NCBI GenBank assembly: GCA_006386115.1
Contig: VFIW01000160.1
Span: 58,802 to 122,801 of the forward strand
Source: Globisporangium splendens
Taxonomy: Eukaryota; Oomycota; Peronosporomycetes; Pythiales; Pythiaceae
DNA: 64,000 bases
Direction: 5' to 3'
Part shown: one piece after another, positions 1-9,537 of the stretch
How positions within the stretch are numbered: position 1 is the stretch's first letter
Layout of the letters: every line of letters starts with the position of its first letter
Notes under the pieces: generated by a model
Told to the model about the DNA's origin: nothing
Seen by the model: only the letters and a program-made list of their open reading frames with translations
Database searches by the model: none
Program-made: the position numbers and the translations under genes

Positions 1-1
1 T

Positions 2-370
2 TCGTTTGGTACAAGTGAAGATGGGCGCCCTAATGCCGTTTACTTTTCTGGCGACACCGTGTACACTTCCGACCTTGCCGAGGGTCTTCGTCAGCGCTTC
101 CACATCAAACTCGCGGTGGTGAGCCTCGGAGGAGCGATGGCTCCATCAGGTGTACCAGGTGAGGGGCCAATCATGATCACGATGGACGGAAAGCAAGGCG
201 CACAGCTGATGCGCGAAGTTGGTGCAGAGCTGATGGCTCCGATGCATTTCAACTCCTGGGGCCACTTCACGGAACACGGCGACGCGCTTCGCCAGGTGCT
301 TGCAGTCGATCCGGAAATCGGCGCCAGAGTGAGATGGTTGCCGCCAGGTGTGCCTCAGTATCTTCTTTAG
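2..370 (+). CDS. Metallo-beta-lactamase-fold hydrolase, C-terminal part (cut by window edge)
   Basis: The frame is open from base 2, so the gene begins outside the window; the first codons seen are not a start. The visible 122 residues carry the C-terminal half of a UlaG-like metallo-beta-lactamase fold: a strand ending in FSGDT (the metal-bridging Asp of the family), then a VVSLGGA strand, a DGKQGAQLMREVGA helix and APMHFNSWGHF, where the His after APM fits the last metal ligand. The protein ends at a TAA at 368-370. Family members hydrolyse lactones, phosphodiesters or similar bonds using one or two metals; the substrate here cannot be told. This looks like an ordinary conserved gene and is the last one before the decayed LINE, so the accessory part of the arm starts near 371. 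The fold is fairly sure; the substrate class is unknown. Confidence 0.75.
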   Translation, partial: SFGTSEDGRPNAVYFSGDTVYTSDLAEGLRQRFHIKLAVVSLGGAMAPSGVPGEGPIMITMDGKQGAQLMREVGAELMAPMHFNSWGHFTEHGDALRQVLAVDPEIGARVRWLPPGVPQYLL

Positions 371-481
371 AGCCGCAAGTGCTGCATGTACCGACGACGA
401 GGCAAACCAGTTCTCTCATTTAGGCTTACGCGCTGATAGTAGCATCTGAGTTTGCCTTCTAGATTGATTGGTACGGTCGAC

Positions 482-3095
482 CTATTGCAAAAAGAAAGCA
501 TAATACTCACGCAGCTTTTGAGATTGGTTTTGTTTTTTGTGCTTGTTTGGTGGCAAGTACATCAAGTTGTGCCTCGTGCCGTCTGTGCCGAGCGTCGATT
601 GCCACAAAAATTGCTTTTGTAGATTCACTACCTGGTCCACGACCTTCGCTAGGGGTTTGATGTAGCCGGCAGTGAACAGAATCGACGGCAGCAAGACCGA
701 ATTCAGTATAAGCACTCTCCCCACCACACTGTTGGAGACTTTGGCCGCGATGATCAATCTTGTTCAGAGCTTTTGCAGGCGGTCCTCCCAATTAGCTCGC
801 GTGATGTTCCCGGTTTCTATTTGGATACCAAGGCACCTCGCCGTCTCTCCATGCTTCAGGACCGGAATGCCGCATCTTTGTTCTTGGACTACTGCTGTGT
901 TGAGACAGATATAGCTGCTTTTCGTTCGTTGCACGTGCAGACCTGATTGCTGGCCGAACTCGGACAGCAGCTGCATCAGTCGAGGCAGCTGTTTCCCTTG
1001 TTTCAAAAAGACGGCGGAGTCGTCGACGAAGGTCGAAATGAAATAGGGTTCTGCTCCGGATCTGGTCACGCGAATACCTTCCAGATGGGGGTCTTGTTAT
1101 ACAGCCAGTGCGAGAATCTCCGCGGCAACAATAAACAGGAGAGGGACCAGGGGGCAACCTTGACGAATGCCTGACTTGACCTCCCATTCTCTCGACAGTT
1201 CACCGTTCACCAGGTACTGCGCCGTAGTGTCCGAGTGCATTCGACGTACTAAATCCACAAATTGCCGCCCAAAGCCGAACTTGCTCAGCACAAGGTGCAG
1301 AAAGTCTCTGTCCAATGTGTCGTAAGCCTTCATGAAGTCAAGCATCACAATTCCCGGAGCGTCATCGAACCCTTCAGCGTTGTTGTGGTACGCTTTATCC
1401 AAAGCGGCTTGCATGATGAGGATCGCGTTCTCCATCAGTCGGTCGCCTACGAATCCTTGTTGTGCTTCCCCAATGATCTACAGAAGGATGTCTTGCAGCC
1501 TTGTTGCTAGGACTTTTGCAAACAACTTGTAGGTGGTCGTCAGCAGAGTGATTGGTCTGTAATCGAGGGGATTTGGCGAATCTCCTTTCTTGCGCAACGG
1601 AATAACGATTCCTTGACCGAATGATCTTGGCATGGGTGCCCCGCGTTGGGTGTTGTCGAATTCCCGCACCAAAACGTCGACCATCGCGTCCTCGCAATCC
1701 TTATAGAAGTCATTGTTCAGACTGTCCATGCCACCTACCTTATGCCGATGTAAAGCCGCGATTGCCTCTCGTACTTCTTTGTCAGTGATGGGTGCCATCA
1801 AGTCTTGGTTTTGCGCTTCCGTGACTTTCCGACTTTCCGGAATGTACATCAGTGCACCGAATCGTTGTTCAGCCTTGTGCGGAGGGACCGTAGCATGGCT
1901 CTGGCCGGTGATTTGGTGCCATTCTGCCCCCATGACGTCCGCTAGACTCGCGTTTGGTGGGTGGTACCTTCCGGGGCTCGGTTCCAATCGCGAAACTGTT
2001 TGATCCCGCTGCCAGTTGGCGATCCTCCGAAAGAAATGACGAACACCCCCCTGCATTGGTTGCATGTACTTACCGAATTTAAACTCTGCTGCCTCTCTTG
2101 CCGCGTTTGCTTGTTCTTCGATCAGCTGACGCCTTGAGCGTTTCACCGGTTGGTGCTGCTGATCCTCCAACTTTTGCCGATATCTTCGTACTTGCCGCTT
2201 CTCTGCTCGACTTACTCTCAGTATTGCTCTGGCGATGCGCTGCTCCAGGTGGCTCCACTCGATTGGTCCTTCACTCTGCATCAGTTCCAGCTCGTGAGCG
2301 ATTGCCTTTTGCACCCCAGTCCGCACCAAGTCAGGACGCGAGGTTCGTATCGGGTACCTGCACTTGTTCGCCTTCCTTGGTCTCTGCGGTTGACTCGTCC
2401 ATTTCATATGCAGCACCACTGCTTGGTGGTCCGAGTAGCGCTTGGGTAGCTCTATGGCCTCCCATTGCACGGCGCTGTCCAGATTGCACAGGTAGCAGAA
2501 CTCCTCTTTAGTACCGGTCCCGTTGCCTGAGTACACAATTGAAGTCACCTCCGAGCACTGCTGCTGCACGATGAGTCCCGAACTCCTCGTTTAGGCGTCG
2601 GAAGAAGTGTTCTCGCTCTGATTTCTTGTTAGATGCGTACACATTAATCCGCACCACTCCCTCGGATTTGATAGCGACTGTGCGATTTGTCCACTTGGAT
2701 TCCTCGATCAGTTGTGTTTCGCTAATCGTCTTCGGATTTGTGAGTATTGCAACTCCGCTGGTCGCGTCTGAATGGATGGACCAAAAGGGCGTTGGTTTGT
2801 CCAGGTTTGTAACCCCCCATATTCGGTTCCAGTATTGTCGGAGTCTGCGTTCTTCTTTGGCTGTGGTGATCCTCGTTTCCTGCAAATAAATGATGTCATA
2901 CTTTTCTGCGGTTAGTGCCCCCTTGAGATCCTCTAACCATTTTGTTCGTTCTTTCTTTTTGAATCCGCACACGTTCTGAGTTAATACCCGTAGCGTGTTA
3001 GGACATGATCTTTTTTCCTTTTTTTGGTTTTTTGTAAAATGCATTCTTGAGGGCGTGTGGCGCGGCGTACATTTCTCTACCTGGGCTACTGCCAT
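482..3095 (-). pseudogene. LINE ORF2: EEP endonuclease and reverse transcriptase, frameshifted
   Basis: Starting from 3095 or 3044, the first part has the exonuclease-endonuclease-phosphatase signatures LTQNVCG, YLQETR and GGDFNCVL, with YSDHQAV at about 2450 in the next frame piece. The RT follows: PLDYRPITLL (near 1570), MLDFMKAYDTLDR, GIRQGCPLVPLLF, and the catalytic box as FVDDSAVF (near 1020). These pieces lie in at least four consecutive frames (3095-2508, 2569-1478, 1435-1097, 1069-764), so several indels separate them and the protein cannot be made. The catalytic Asp pair is still present. This is a decayed copy, not a host gene. Confidence 0.8.
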
Positions 3096-3121
3096 CTTGG
3101 TTACCTGTTGGTGTCGTGCCT

Positions 3122-3832
3122 TTAGTACCTTGAGGGCTCGACCGAGTCCACTTCCATGGTGACTTGAACCATGATCACCGATAGAGCTGACCACTCGCTG
3201 AGCTCCTCTCCGCTCTTGAAGGCTGCTTTGAGTTCTCTGGTTTGCTTCAACATCGCACAAAAGTCTTCAATCGCCTCGTACAGGTTGTCTGGGTCTTCGG
3301 CGTCGCTAGACCTGAACGTCTGCAGTTCCTCTTCATACACCACTGTGCAGATGATGTAGCGGCTGAGCTTCTCTTGCTGGGTCGGGTGACGAAGTCGCAG
3401 AACTTCGAGACCACCGTACTTCATTCTTCCTAGCTTCGACCAGTCTTCCTTGGAGTTGAGTAGTGCCGCCCGTTGTTGCTTCGTGGTTGCCGTTGCAATC
3501 CTGTCAAACCAACCTGTAATCCATACCTTGGTTTCTGCTTCATCGGTGCGGTATAAAAGACGTTTGAGTCCTTCCTCAATCACCTGTTCGCGCAGTACTT
3601 GTGTCAAGTCCACTAGCGTTGGCCCTCTGAGATGGTTCAGCACATGATGCGGCCCTGGCGACGTCTTCAACATCGCTAGAATTCGCTCCCATTCATTGAG
3701 AGCTGCCTGCGTCCATACATCATGATTGGACGAGAGCAGAGGAAAGGGGCATTTGGTTTCTTCTTTCCATTGCTCCTGGAACCCTTCCCAATGCTCTTGC
3801 AGCGTGCGCTCGAGGTCTCTGCGTTTCTGCAT
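3122..3832 (-). CDS. LINE ORF1-like protein
   Basis: The ATG at 3832 gives about 236 residues; the frame is open a little further upstream, up to the SR1 junction. The protein is charged, rich in Glu, Lys and Arg, and probably helical, with no zinc knuckle seen. Its end overlaps the start of the endonuclease frame by tens of bases if ORF2 begins at the ATG at 3095 or 3044, a usual ORF1/ORF2 arrangement. The ORF1 role (binding of element RNA) is inferred only from position; I do not recognise the sequence. The real N-terminus is probably missing because the element is cut at 3874. Confidence 0.45.
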   Translation of the reverse strand: MQKRRDLERTLQEHWEGFQEQWKEETKCPFPLLSSNHDVWTQAALNEWERILAMLKTSPGPHHVLNHLRGPTLVDLTQVLREQVIEEGLKRLLYRTDEAETKVWITGWFDRIATATTKQQRAALLNSKEDWSKLGRMKYGGLEVLRLRHPTQQEKLSRYIICTVVYEEELQTFRSSDAEDPDNLYEAIEDFCAMLKQTRELKAAFKSGEELSEWSALSVIMVQVTMEVDSVEPSRY

Positions 3833-3873
3833 GGAGTCTCCTTCGATCGCCAAACGTCTCGAGAGCGTTCTGG

Positions 3874-5694
3874 TCCCTTAACAGGCTCGTCATCATACAA
3901 ATTTCAAGTCAAAGTGGTTAGGCTCTGCTGGCAAAACCATGACGAGCAAATTTGACTCGGCTTTTCTATATTAACTTAACCATGACGAGCCGAGCTCGAT
4001 TTTCGCAAAGTGATGAGCAAATTTGACTGGGCTTTTCTATATTAACTTAACCACCGATATCTTCGGGGTTTCTGCATGAAATATTTCAATTAGGTCTAAA
4101 TATAAACATGGTTAGGGTGGACCACATCGATTTGTCTGTCAGTTTGTATAGTATACTCAATGTAAGTCAAAGACGAATGTGCTTGCAGCGCGGGCTACAG
4201 GGGGCCAATTTGTATGAAACTTTGTATACCTGCCTACTTTTGTATCGCGAACACGACTGTGGGACTTTCAGACCTGTCTATGCACCGTGTACCACTCTAT
4301 TTGAGTGTCATGCAAAAGTGCTCGAAACCTCGTGAAAACTTGCACTTGTATGTATTTTTGTATGGGGAATGCGATGGAAGTATCACATTTGACGGGGGGG
4401 ACGCACGGCTATGCGACAAATATCGATTTACACAGGTGCGAGTGTGATTGGGACAATAGAAAGCGAATATAAATGCAAATTGTATGAAAGTTTGTATACT
4501 TGTGTAATTTTATGTGGACAACACGACAGTGGTACTTCCTGACTCGTCTATGTACACGGTACCCTTGTTATCGACACTATGCTCGCGTGACGTCAGTAAT
4601 GAACCAAATTGAATGAAAGTTTGTATACCTGCGTAACATTACATGGGCAACACGATGGTGGTACCTCCTGTTACGTATATATACACTGTACCACTATACA
4701 CTGTACCACTATACTTGGGCAGCGCATGTATATTCGAAATACTCAGCAGGTTCGTATGAGACTTGTGCAGATGTGGGATTGTGCTCCGCCTGCTTGAGCT
4801 ACCAATATTCCTGATGTGAGCAAGTCGAAACATGACATTGGTGACTGATGCATGGAAGGCAACAGCAACGAGTGTGATATGAGTGTTAGTAAACATGTAG
4901 AGTGCGAGATTGTATGAAAGTTTGTGTACCTGCGTAACTGTAACGATGCAACACGATGTGGTACCTCCTGACATGTATACATACACTGTACCACTTCAAT
5001 GATCATCGTGTCTGCGCAGACTCAATACTCATCAACATTTGTATACAATGTCGGACACACTTGTTTGTTGTTTGATGGAGCGCGCGAGCAACGTATCATG
5101 TGTGTGAAGTAGATATGGTGACACCTCAAGTATGTATATGGATGTGATGTTGAGAGAAGAACCACGTAAAGTGAATTTGTATGACATTATGTGAGAATAA
5201 GACTACAAACGCAAAAATGTGAATTCTAGTGTCGTACATATCGTATGGTTTGTGATGATGATACTGATGAATGTGAGTAGATGTATATTGTGTGCGCGAA
5301 GAGGAACTCACGAAGCATACAACATAAGTAGCTGAGTTGTTTGTTTGTGACTGCTGTAGTGTCGAGTGAAGTGTGATCCGTGACATGTTGTGTTGCGTGT
5401 GTAAAGAGCCGGGCAGTGTGATTGCGAGTAAATATCCGAAAGTGGCGTGGAGTATCGTCGAGTGTTGGTGGTGTTGTGATTGTTGAAGTTTGGTATGAAC
5501 AGTTGAGTATGTGTGAGTATATGAGAAGTGGGAAATGAGACATCAACGAGGGTGATCGATAGAGTTTTGTCGAATACATCATTGAGGGTGATAAAATATA
5601 TGTTGATGAAGAGAGCATCGAGGGTGATAAAAAATATTTTGTCGAAGAGAGCATCGAGGGTGAGAGAGTGAATTAGGGTCTAGGGTTAGTTGAT
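3874..5694. repeat. Subtelomeric repeat SR1, copy 1
   Basis: SR1 starts with TCCC(T)TAACAGGCTCGTCATC and ends with GAATTAGGGTCTAGGGTTAG. Other copies are at 10880-12711, 14056-16286 and 61964-63685. Inside are four diverged sub-repeats, near 4209, 4481, 4612 and 4909. Each runs TTGTATGAAAGTTTGTATAC, then an ACACGA stretch, then GGTAC(CTCC)TGAC. No coding potential is convincing: open frames are shared by all copies only because the DNA is shared. Both ends carry telomere-like bases, C-strand on the left and G-strand on the right. Confidence 0.9.
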
Positions 5695-6123
5695 AGGGTT
5701 TATTATAGGGTCAGAGTCGGAAGACAAATGCAGTCGTATTTGTGTTGTCCAAAGGGTCGGGAGGTCGGCCTCTCCGGTGGTCCTTTCGCTTCGGCTTCTT
5801 CAGTGGACGGCAAATTGAGAAGTGAGCGTCTAGCTGGAGCTGGTCTGCTACTGCTAGCTACTCACTACATATGGAAGATTCACTCATGCAGTGCTCTCGA
5901 ATCTTCAACTTGTGTGCGTGGGTACATCTTCAAGTTCGAGAGAGTTCGCGAAAATTCTCGATACTTCTCGAAAATTCGAGAGCTGGGATCTGGGTGGAAT
6001 GGCTGATTTTTCTGGTTTTGTACCCAGAGAATCCAGTGGTGTACCCAAAGAATCCAGTGGTGAATCCAGAGAATCCAGTGGTGAACCCAGAGAATCCAGT
6101 TAGGATGGGTTGACCTTTTTTGG
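5695..6123 (-). repeat. SR3, left copy (pseudo-LTR-like flank of the Penelope-like element)
   Basis: This 429-bp unit is almost identical to 9109-9537, from AGGGTTTATTAT to GGGTTGACCTTTTTTGG. It contains four 21-bp tandem units at 6020-6103 (core AGAATCCAGTGGT) and, before them, a patch of short inverted repeats around TTCTCGAAAATTCGAGAG. I looked for a hammerhead core (CTGATGA with GAAA), since related elements often carry one, and did not see it. Confidence 0.85.
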
Positions 6124-6200
6124 AGGTCCAGACTGTGTGCAGATGCTGGGAATTTTCCACGACGGGAACATTGAGCGTGACACGCCACCGTCACCAAACG

Positions 6201-6212
6201 GTTTAGGGTTTA
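6201..6212 (+). repeat. Interstitial telomere seed at the RT stop codon
   Basis: GTTTAGGGTTTA on the plus strand is 1.7 telomere units. Read on the minus strand, the TAA at 6212-6210 is the stop codon of the Penelope-like RT. This is the join between the 3' end of the element and telomeric DNA. Confidence 0.75.
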
Positions 6213-8048
6213 CCCCCCGTCTTCTGTACACTCCGATCGCTTCCGTTTTCGTGTTCGAAGAGCAAGTCGGCTTGCAGGAGTCGGGGAGAATGTCGGTGGT
6301 AGTCGTGTCGGACAGAGTTTCCGCTTGAGGGTTGGAGGCTTGAGGTAGCACAGGCTGACTTGGTCGATGCCGAACTTCTTCGTCTCAGCTTCAATGGCTT
6401 CGACATCGAGAAGCTTCTTCAAGTCCGCACTTGATGGACCATTGGGGTCAAAGGGGACCTTGAAGAACACCTTGGTCGTCGGTTGCCTTGGTGCTTTCGT
6501 AGCTTCCAGCGCAGCTCGGAAGATTGGTAGCAGTTGAGCGGCTCGATAGCCTCGGCTTTGGAGTCGCTGGAGCAGCAGATTGACGATCGACTTGAAGTCG
6601 TTCGGATCTGGATTCTGCATTGCGTACTTCTTCACGAGTCCGTAGATCAAACCTTTGAGCACGCCAGGTGGATGTGCACTGGCGGCTGGCAGGTAGAGGT
6701 ACAGATTGAGCGCTTTCTGGTGCGTCTTGGTTCGAAGTCCGTCCTCGGTCTTGATGATCCAGAGATCGAGGAACGGCGCTTCGGTCAAGCTCCGTTCGTG
6801 TGTGAACTTGAGTCTTGACAGACGCGTGAACTTGGCGAAGAACCTTTGCAGCGCAAAGGGATCTTCTGTTCGGGAGCGCCAGATGATCAATCCATCGTCG
6901 ATGTATCGGCGGAAGTACACGACGGACGCTTGGAACTCGGGTGCGAGCTGAGCCTCAAAGTATGCGAGATACAATGAAGCAAAAGCTGGCGCGACCGGAG
7001 TCCCCATCGCAGTCCCAGTGACTTGGTGCCACATCGTGTCGCCGAACTGGAAGTAGTTGAACCGCAAGATGAGGTGCAGTCCTCCCAGGATGGCTTCTTT
7101 CCATCGATGCTTGACGAGGATCTTGGCAAACGTCTCGAGTGCGTAGTCGATCGGTATACTTGTGTACAGCGAGACGACGTCGAACGTAAGGATCTGGTCT
7201 TCCGACATGATGTGAAGGGCGGCGAAGTCGGTCAAGAGTTGATCCGAGTTCTTCAAGTACGATGCCGAAGCCTTGAGCAGTGGCTGGAGCTGGTAGTCGA
7301 GCCACTTGGAGAGTCCGAGGAGCACTCCATTCGCATTCGAGACAATCGGTCTGAGTGCGAGCTGAGGCTTGTGGATCTTGGCCAACGCGTAGAACACGTT
7401 GACTGTCCTTGAGTCGATCTGGTGGCAGATGATCGCCGTGTCCTTCCAGTCCATGTCGTAGCCATGTCGCTGGAAGATGCGTTGGTAGTACTTCCTCACG
7501 GTACTCTTCAGCAGCTTCAGGATGGCTTCTGGTGGCGCTTGGATGTTCCGGTATGTCGACGTGTCTTGGAGGTGGTCGAGACAGAAGTCGACGTACTGGG
7601 TCGACGTCATGATGGCTGGACCGAGGTTCTTGTCGGTCAGCAGCACCTTGATGTCGTGTCGGAACATGAGGGTCTTGAGCAAGTCCCGTTGGGTCTTGGT
7701 CATGTTGAAGCGTCGCTTGGTTACCCATGTCGAACTTTGGAGTCGTTGCTCGATGGTGCTTAGCGTTGCTTCGATCGCAGGTGGGCATGGTGGTGGCTGG
7801 AAGCCTTCGTTCTTCACGTAGATCGAGGTCTTCGTGAACGTCGTGTCGTTCTTGTTCCGGAACAAGTACCGGAGTCGGAGCGAACGAGCGAAGTCTGGCA
7901 GTCGTTGCAGGAGGTCGGTAGTCGAGAGGCGTCGCGGCGTGGGACAGAAGTTGAGGTTCAGTCCCAGCAGTCGCTTGAGGGTAGCAGGCAGGTTGGCAGG
8001 TGAAGACGTCAAGTCGTGGAAAGCGAGGTTCGAGACCTCGTCATCCAC
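6210..8048 (-). CDS. Penelope-like reverse transcriptase
   Basis: 612 residues from a GTG at 8048. The same frame stays open upstream into the end of ORF1 with no ATG, so translation may depend on a frameshift or overlap. RT landmarks in order: DKNLG at about 139-143 (the DKG motif typical of Penelope-like and TERT-like RTs), LRPIVSNANG near 232, YLKNSDQLL near 264, FDVVSLYTSIP from 289 (first catalytic Asp), GTAMGTPVAP near 345 and YIDD at 382-385 (catalytic pair), then PFLDLWI. The last 100 residues are basic and Pro-rich, without GIY-YIG motifs. The enzyme would copy element RNA; with no endonuclease it needs an existing 3' end such as a telomere. All catalytic residues are intact, so it could be functional. 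The stop codon lies in telomere sequence, so the natural C-terminus may be longer. Confidence 0.8.
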   Translation of the reverse strand: MDDEVSNLAFHDLTSSPANLPATLKRLLGLNLNFCPTPRRLSTTDLLQRLPDFARSLRLRYLFRNKNDTTFTKTSIYVKNEGFQPPPCPPAIEATLSTIEQRLQSSTWVTKRRFNMTKTQRDLLKTLMFRHDIKVLLTDKNLGPAIMTSTQYVDFCLDHLQDTSTYRNIQAPPEAILKLLKSTVRKYYQRIFQRHGYDMDWKDTAIICHQIDSRTVNVFYALAKIHKPQLALRPIVSNANGVLLGLSKWLDYQLQPLLKASASYLKNSDQLLTDFAALHIMSEDQILTFDVVSLYTSIPIDYALETFAKILVKHRWKEAILGGLHLILRFNYFQFGDTMWHQVTGTAMGTPVAPAFASLYLAYFEAQLAPEFQASVVYFRRYIDDGLIIWRSRTEDPFALQRFFAKFTRLSRLKFTHERSLTEAPFLDLWIIKTEDGLRTKTHQKALNLYLYLPAASAHPPGVLKGLIYGLVKKYAMQNPDPNDFKSIVNLLLQRLQSRGYRAAQLLPIFRAALEATKAPRQPTTKVFFKVPFDPNGPSSADLKKLLDVEAIEAETKKFGIDQVSLCYLKPPTLKRKLCPTRLPPTFSPTPASRLALRTRKRKRSECTEDGG

Positions 8049-8128
8049 TTCTCGGACGCTTCGGAGAGCGAAGATGGCGAGAGCGTTCTTGAATGTCGGG
8101 CGGTCGGGGTGGAATTGGAACTCCTCCC

Positions 8129-9078
8129 TTACTTGCCGGACTTCCGCTGAGACCTTGCCTTCGCGCTTGGTTTGTTGCTTCGCTTGTCTTGCTGCCTTCC
8201 GCTGTTGCTTTTGGTGGCGTTGTTGGAGCTTCTTCCGAGCAGTTGTTCTCGGGCTCTTCCTCCACCGTTTCGACTTGGTTGCTGCGACGGTGTCTTCGTC
8301 GCTTGGAGCGCTTTCTTCGGCTTCGCGCCATCCCGGGCTCCAATTCGGTTGGCGCTGGCGTTTAACGCCGCACGAAGTTGGTTGATCTCCTTGTTGAGCA
8401 TGCTCGTCTTCTTCGCGACCTCTTGTTTCACAAGAGCAGCGACGAGAACTTCATTCGAAGTCTCGAGCTCCATAGCATCGGCCGAGTCCCGTTGGGCTTG
8501 GCGTTCCGCTTGGCGCTGCTCTCGAAGAGTCGTCGCAAGAACGTCGTCATAGTCCATCCTGTCGAGCGAGTCGTTCAGGAATGCGACCGAGCGATTCAAG
8601 TCGTCAATCGTCGCGTGCAAGAGAGCCGGAGATTCGTCCGGCAGAACCGGCGCGAACTCGATGTTGGCATCTGGGCACACGAGTTGGCGAACTTGCACGA
8701 ATACTTTCCCGAATACTCATGGAGCTTGCTCCCATATGTGATCTTGAAGTCGCGGCGGGCTTCGAGCAGGAGCTCGAGCTCCGTCTTGGCGGCTTCGAGA
8801 ATCACTTGGCGCATCGAAGCTTGCGAGACTTCGATGGCGGCGTTGAAGCGTTGTTGGAGCTCACTTGCCTGGTTCGGACGTGCGTCACGAACGGCTGGGG
8901 GGAGCTTCAGGTCGATCTTGTGCTGGATCGACTTGGGCGTCTTGTGCTCGAGCTTCTCGATGGCACGGGTCTTGGACGCGATTTGCTTCAGCAGTCCCTT
9001 GTACTCGGTGATGGCAGTCGAGACGAGGTCCTTGGAGAATTGCGGCGGGCTTCGAGCGAGCGATGCTGGCGAGTCCAT
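8129..9078 (-). pseudogene. ORF1 of the Penelope-like element, one frameshift
   Basis: From the ATG at 9078, a charged protein with heptad-like helices (a KTELELLLEARRDFK stretch and others) runs to about 8700. There the frame changes, and the second part (8698-8129) continues with more predicted coiled coil (NEVLVAALVKQEVAKK, MLNKEINQLRAAL) and a very basic, Ser/Arg/Lys-rich tail. The two frames meet at the same place and together make about 310 residues, so I read them as one gene with a one-base slip. A coiled coil with a basic tail suggests RNA or DNA binding and self-association, as in ORF1 proteins of other retroelements; this is inference. The stop at 8129 is followed by the RT frame. 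Programmed frameshifting is possible instead of a mutation. Confidence 0.6.
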
Positions 9079-9108
9079 CCTTGATTGTCTTCCTCTGGCT
9101 TGTTGTTC

Positions 9109-9537
9109 AGGGTTTATTATGGGGTCAGAGTCGGAAGACAAATGCAGTCGTATTTGTGTTGTCCAAAGGGTCGGGAGGTCGGCCTCTCCGGTGGTCCTTT
9201 CGCTTCGGCTTCTTCAGTGGACGGCAAATTGAGAAGTGAGCGTCTAGCTGGAGCTGGTCTGCTACTGCTAGCTACTCACTACATATGGAAGATTCACTCA
9301 TGCAGTGCTCTCGAATCTTCAACTTGCGTGCGTGGGTACATCTTCAAGTTCGAGAGAGTTCGCGAAAATTCTCGATACTTCTCGAAAATTCGAGAGCTGG
9401 GATCTGGGTGGAATGGCTGATTTTTCTGGTTTTGTACCCAGAGAATCCAGTGGTGTACCCAAAGAATCCAGTGGTGAATCCAGAGAATCCAGTGGTGAAC
9501 CCAGAGAATCCAGTTAGGATGGGTTGACCTTTTTTGG
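9109..9537 (-). repeat. SR3, right copy (pseudo-LTR-like flank)
   Basis: Nearly identical to 5695-6123 over the full 429 bp, including the four 21-bp units (9434-9517). In element orientation it is the 5' flank: the ORF1 ATG lies 31 bp inside it. It runs straight into SR2 at the GGGCCCTAA junction. Confidence 0.85.

Larger units (their letters stand above)
482..3873 (-). mobile_element. Decayed LINE (non-LTR retrotransposon), ORF1 plus EEP endonuclease and RT
   Basis: One minus-strand element with the usual LINE order: an ORF1-like frame, then an APE-type endonuclease, then a reverse transcriptase. It is broken by several frame changes and ends near 482 without a clear poly-A. Its 5' end is cut exactly where SR1 begins at 3874. 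Reading back from ORF1, the frame stays open until a TAA formed by the telomere-like TTAAGGG at that junction. So the element was truncated before, or when, SR1 was joined to it. Confidence 0.8.
5695..9537 (-). mobile_element. Penelope-like retroelement lacking an endonuclease, with flanking direct repeats
   Basis: Two near-identical 429-bp direct repeats (5695-6123 and 9109-9537) enclose 2,985 bp that encode a coiled-coil ORF1 and a Penelope-type reverse transcriptase on the minus strand. No GIY-YIG domain is found after the RT. Such endonuclease-negative elements (Athena and Coprina types) are known to attach to telomeres and to show pseudo-LTRs from tandem copies. A telomere-like GTTTAGGGTTTA at 6201-6212 touches the RT stop codon. 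The orientation, with the 3' end towards the centromere, is what priming from a telomere 3' end would give. Confidence 0.75.

Noticed and set aside
5695..6123. Hammerhead ribozyme in the pseudo-LTR.
   Set aside because: Expected in related elements, but neither strand shows the CTGATGA...GAAA core by eye.
7834..8385. Plus-strand 183-codon Arg/Ser-rich frame.
   Set aside because: Shadow of the Penelope-like RT and ORF1 frames on the minus strand.
8172..8552. Plus-strand frame starting with a signal-peptide-like hydrophobic stretch, a possible secreted effector.
   Set aside because: It lies antisense to the coiled-coil ORF1 of the Penelope-like element; the Leu/Ser-rich start is the mirror of a basic tail. 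No effector motif.
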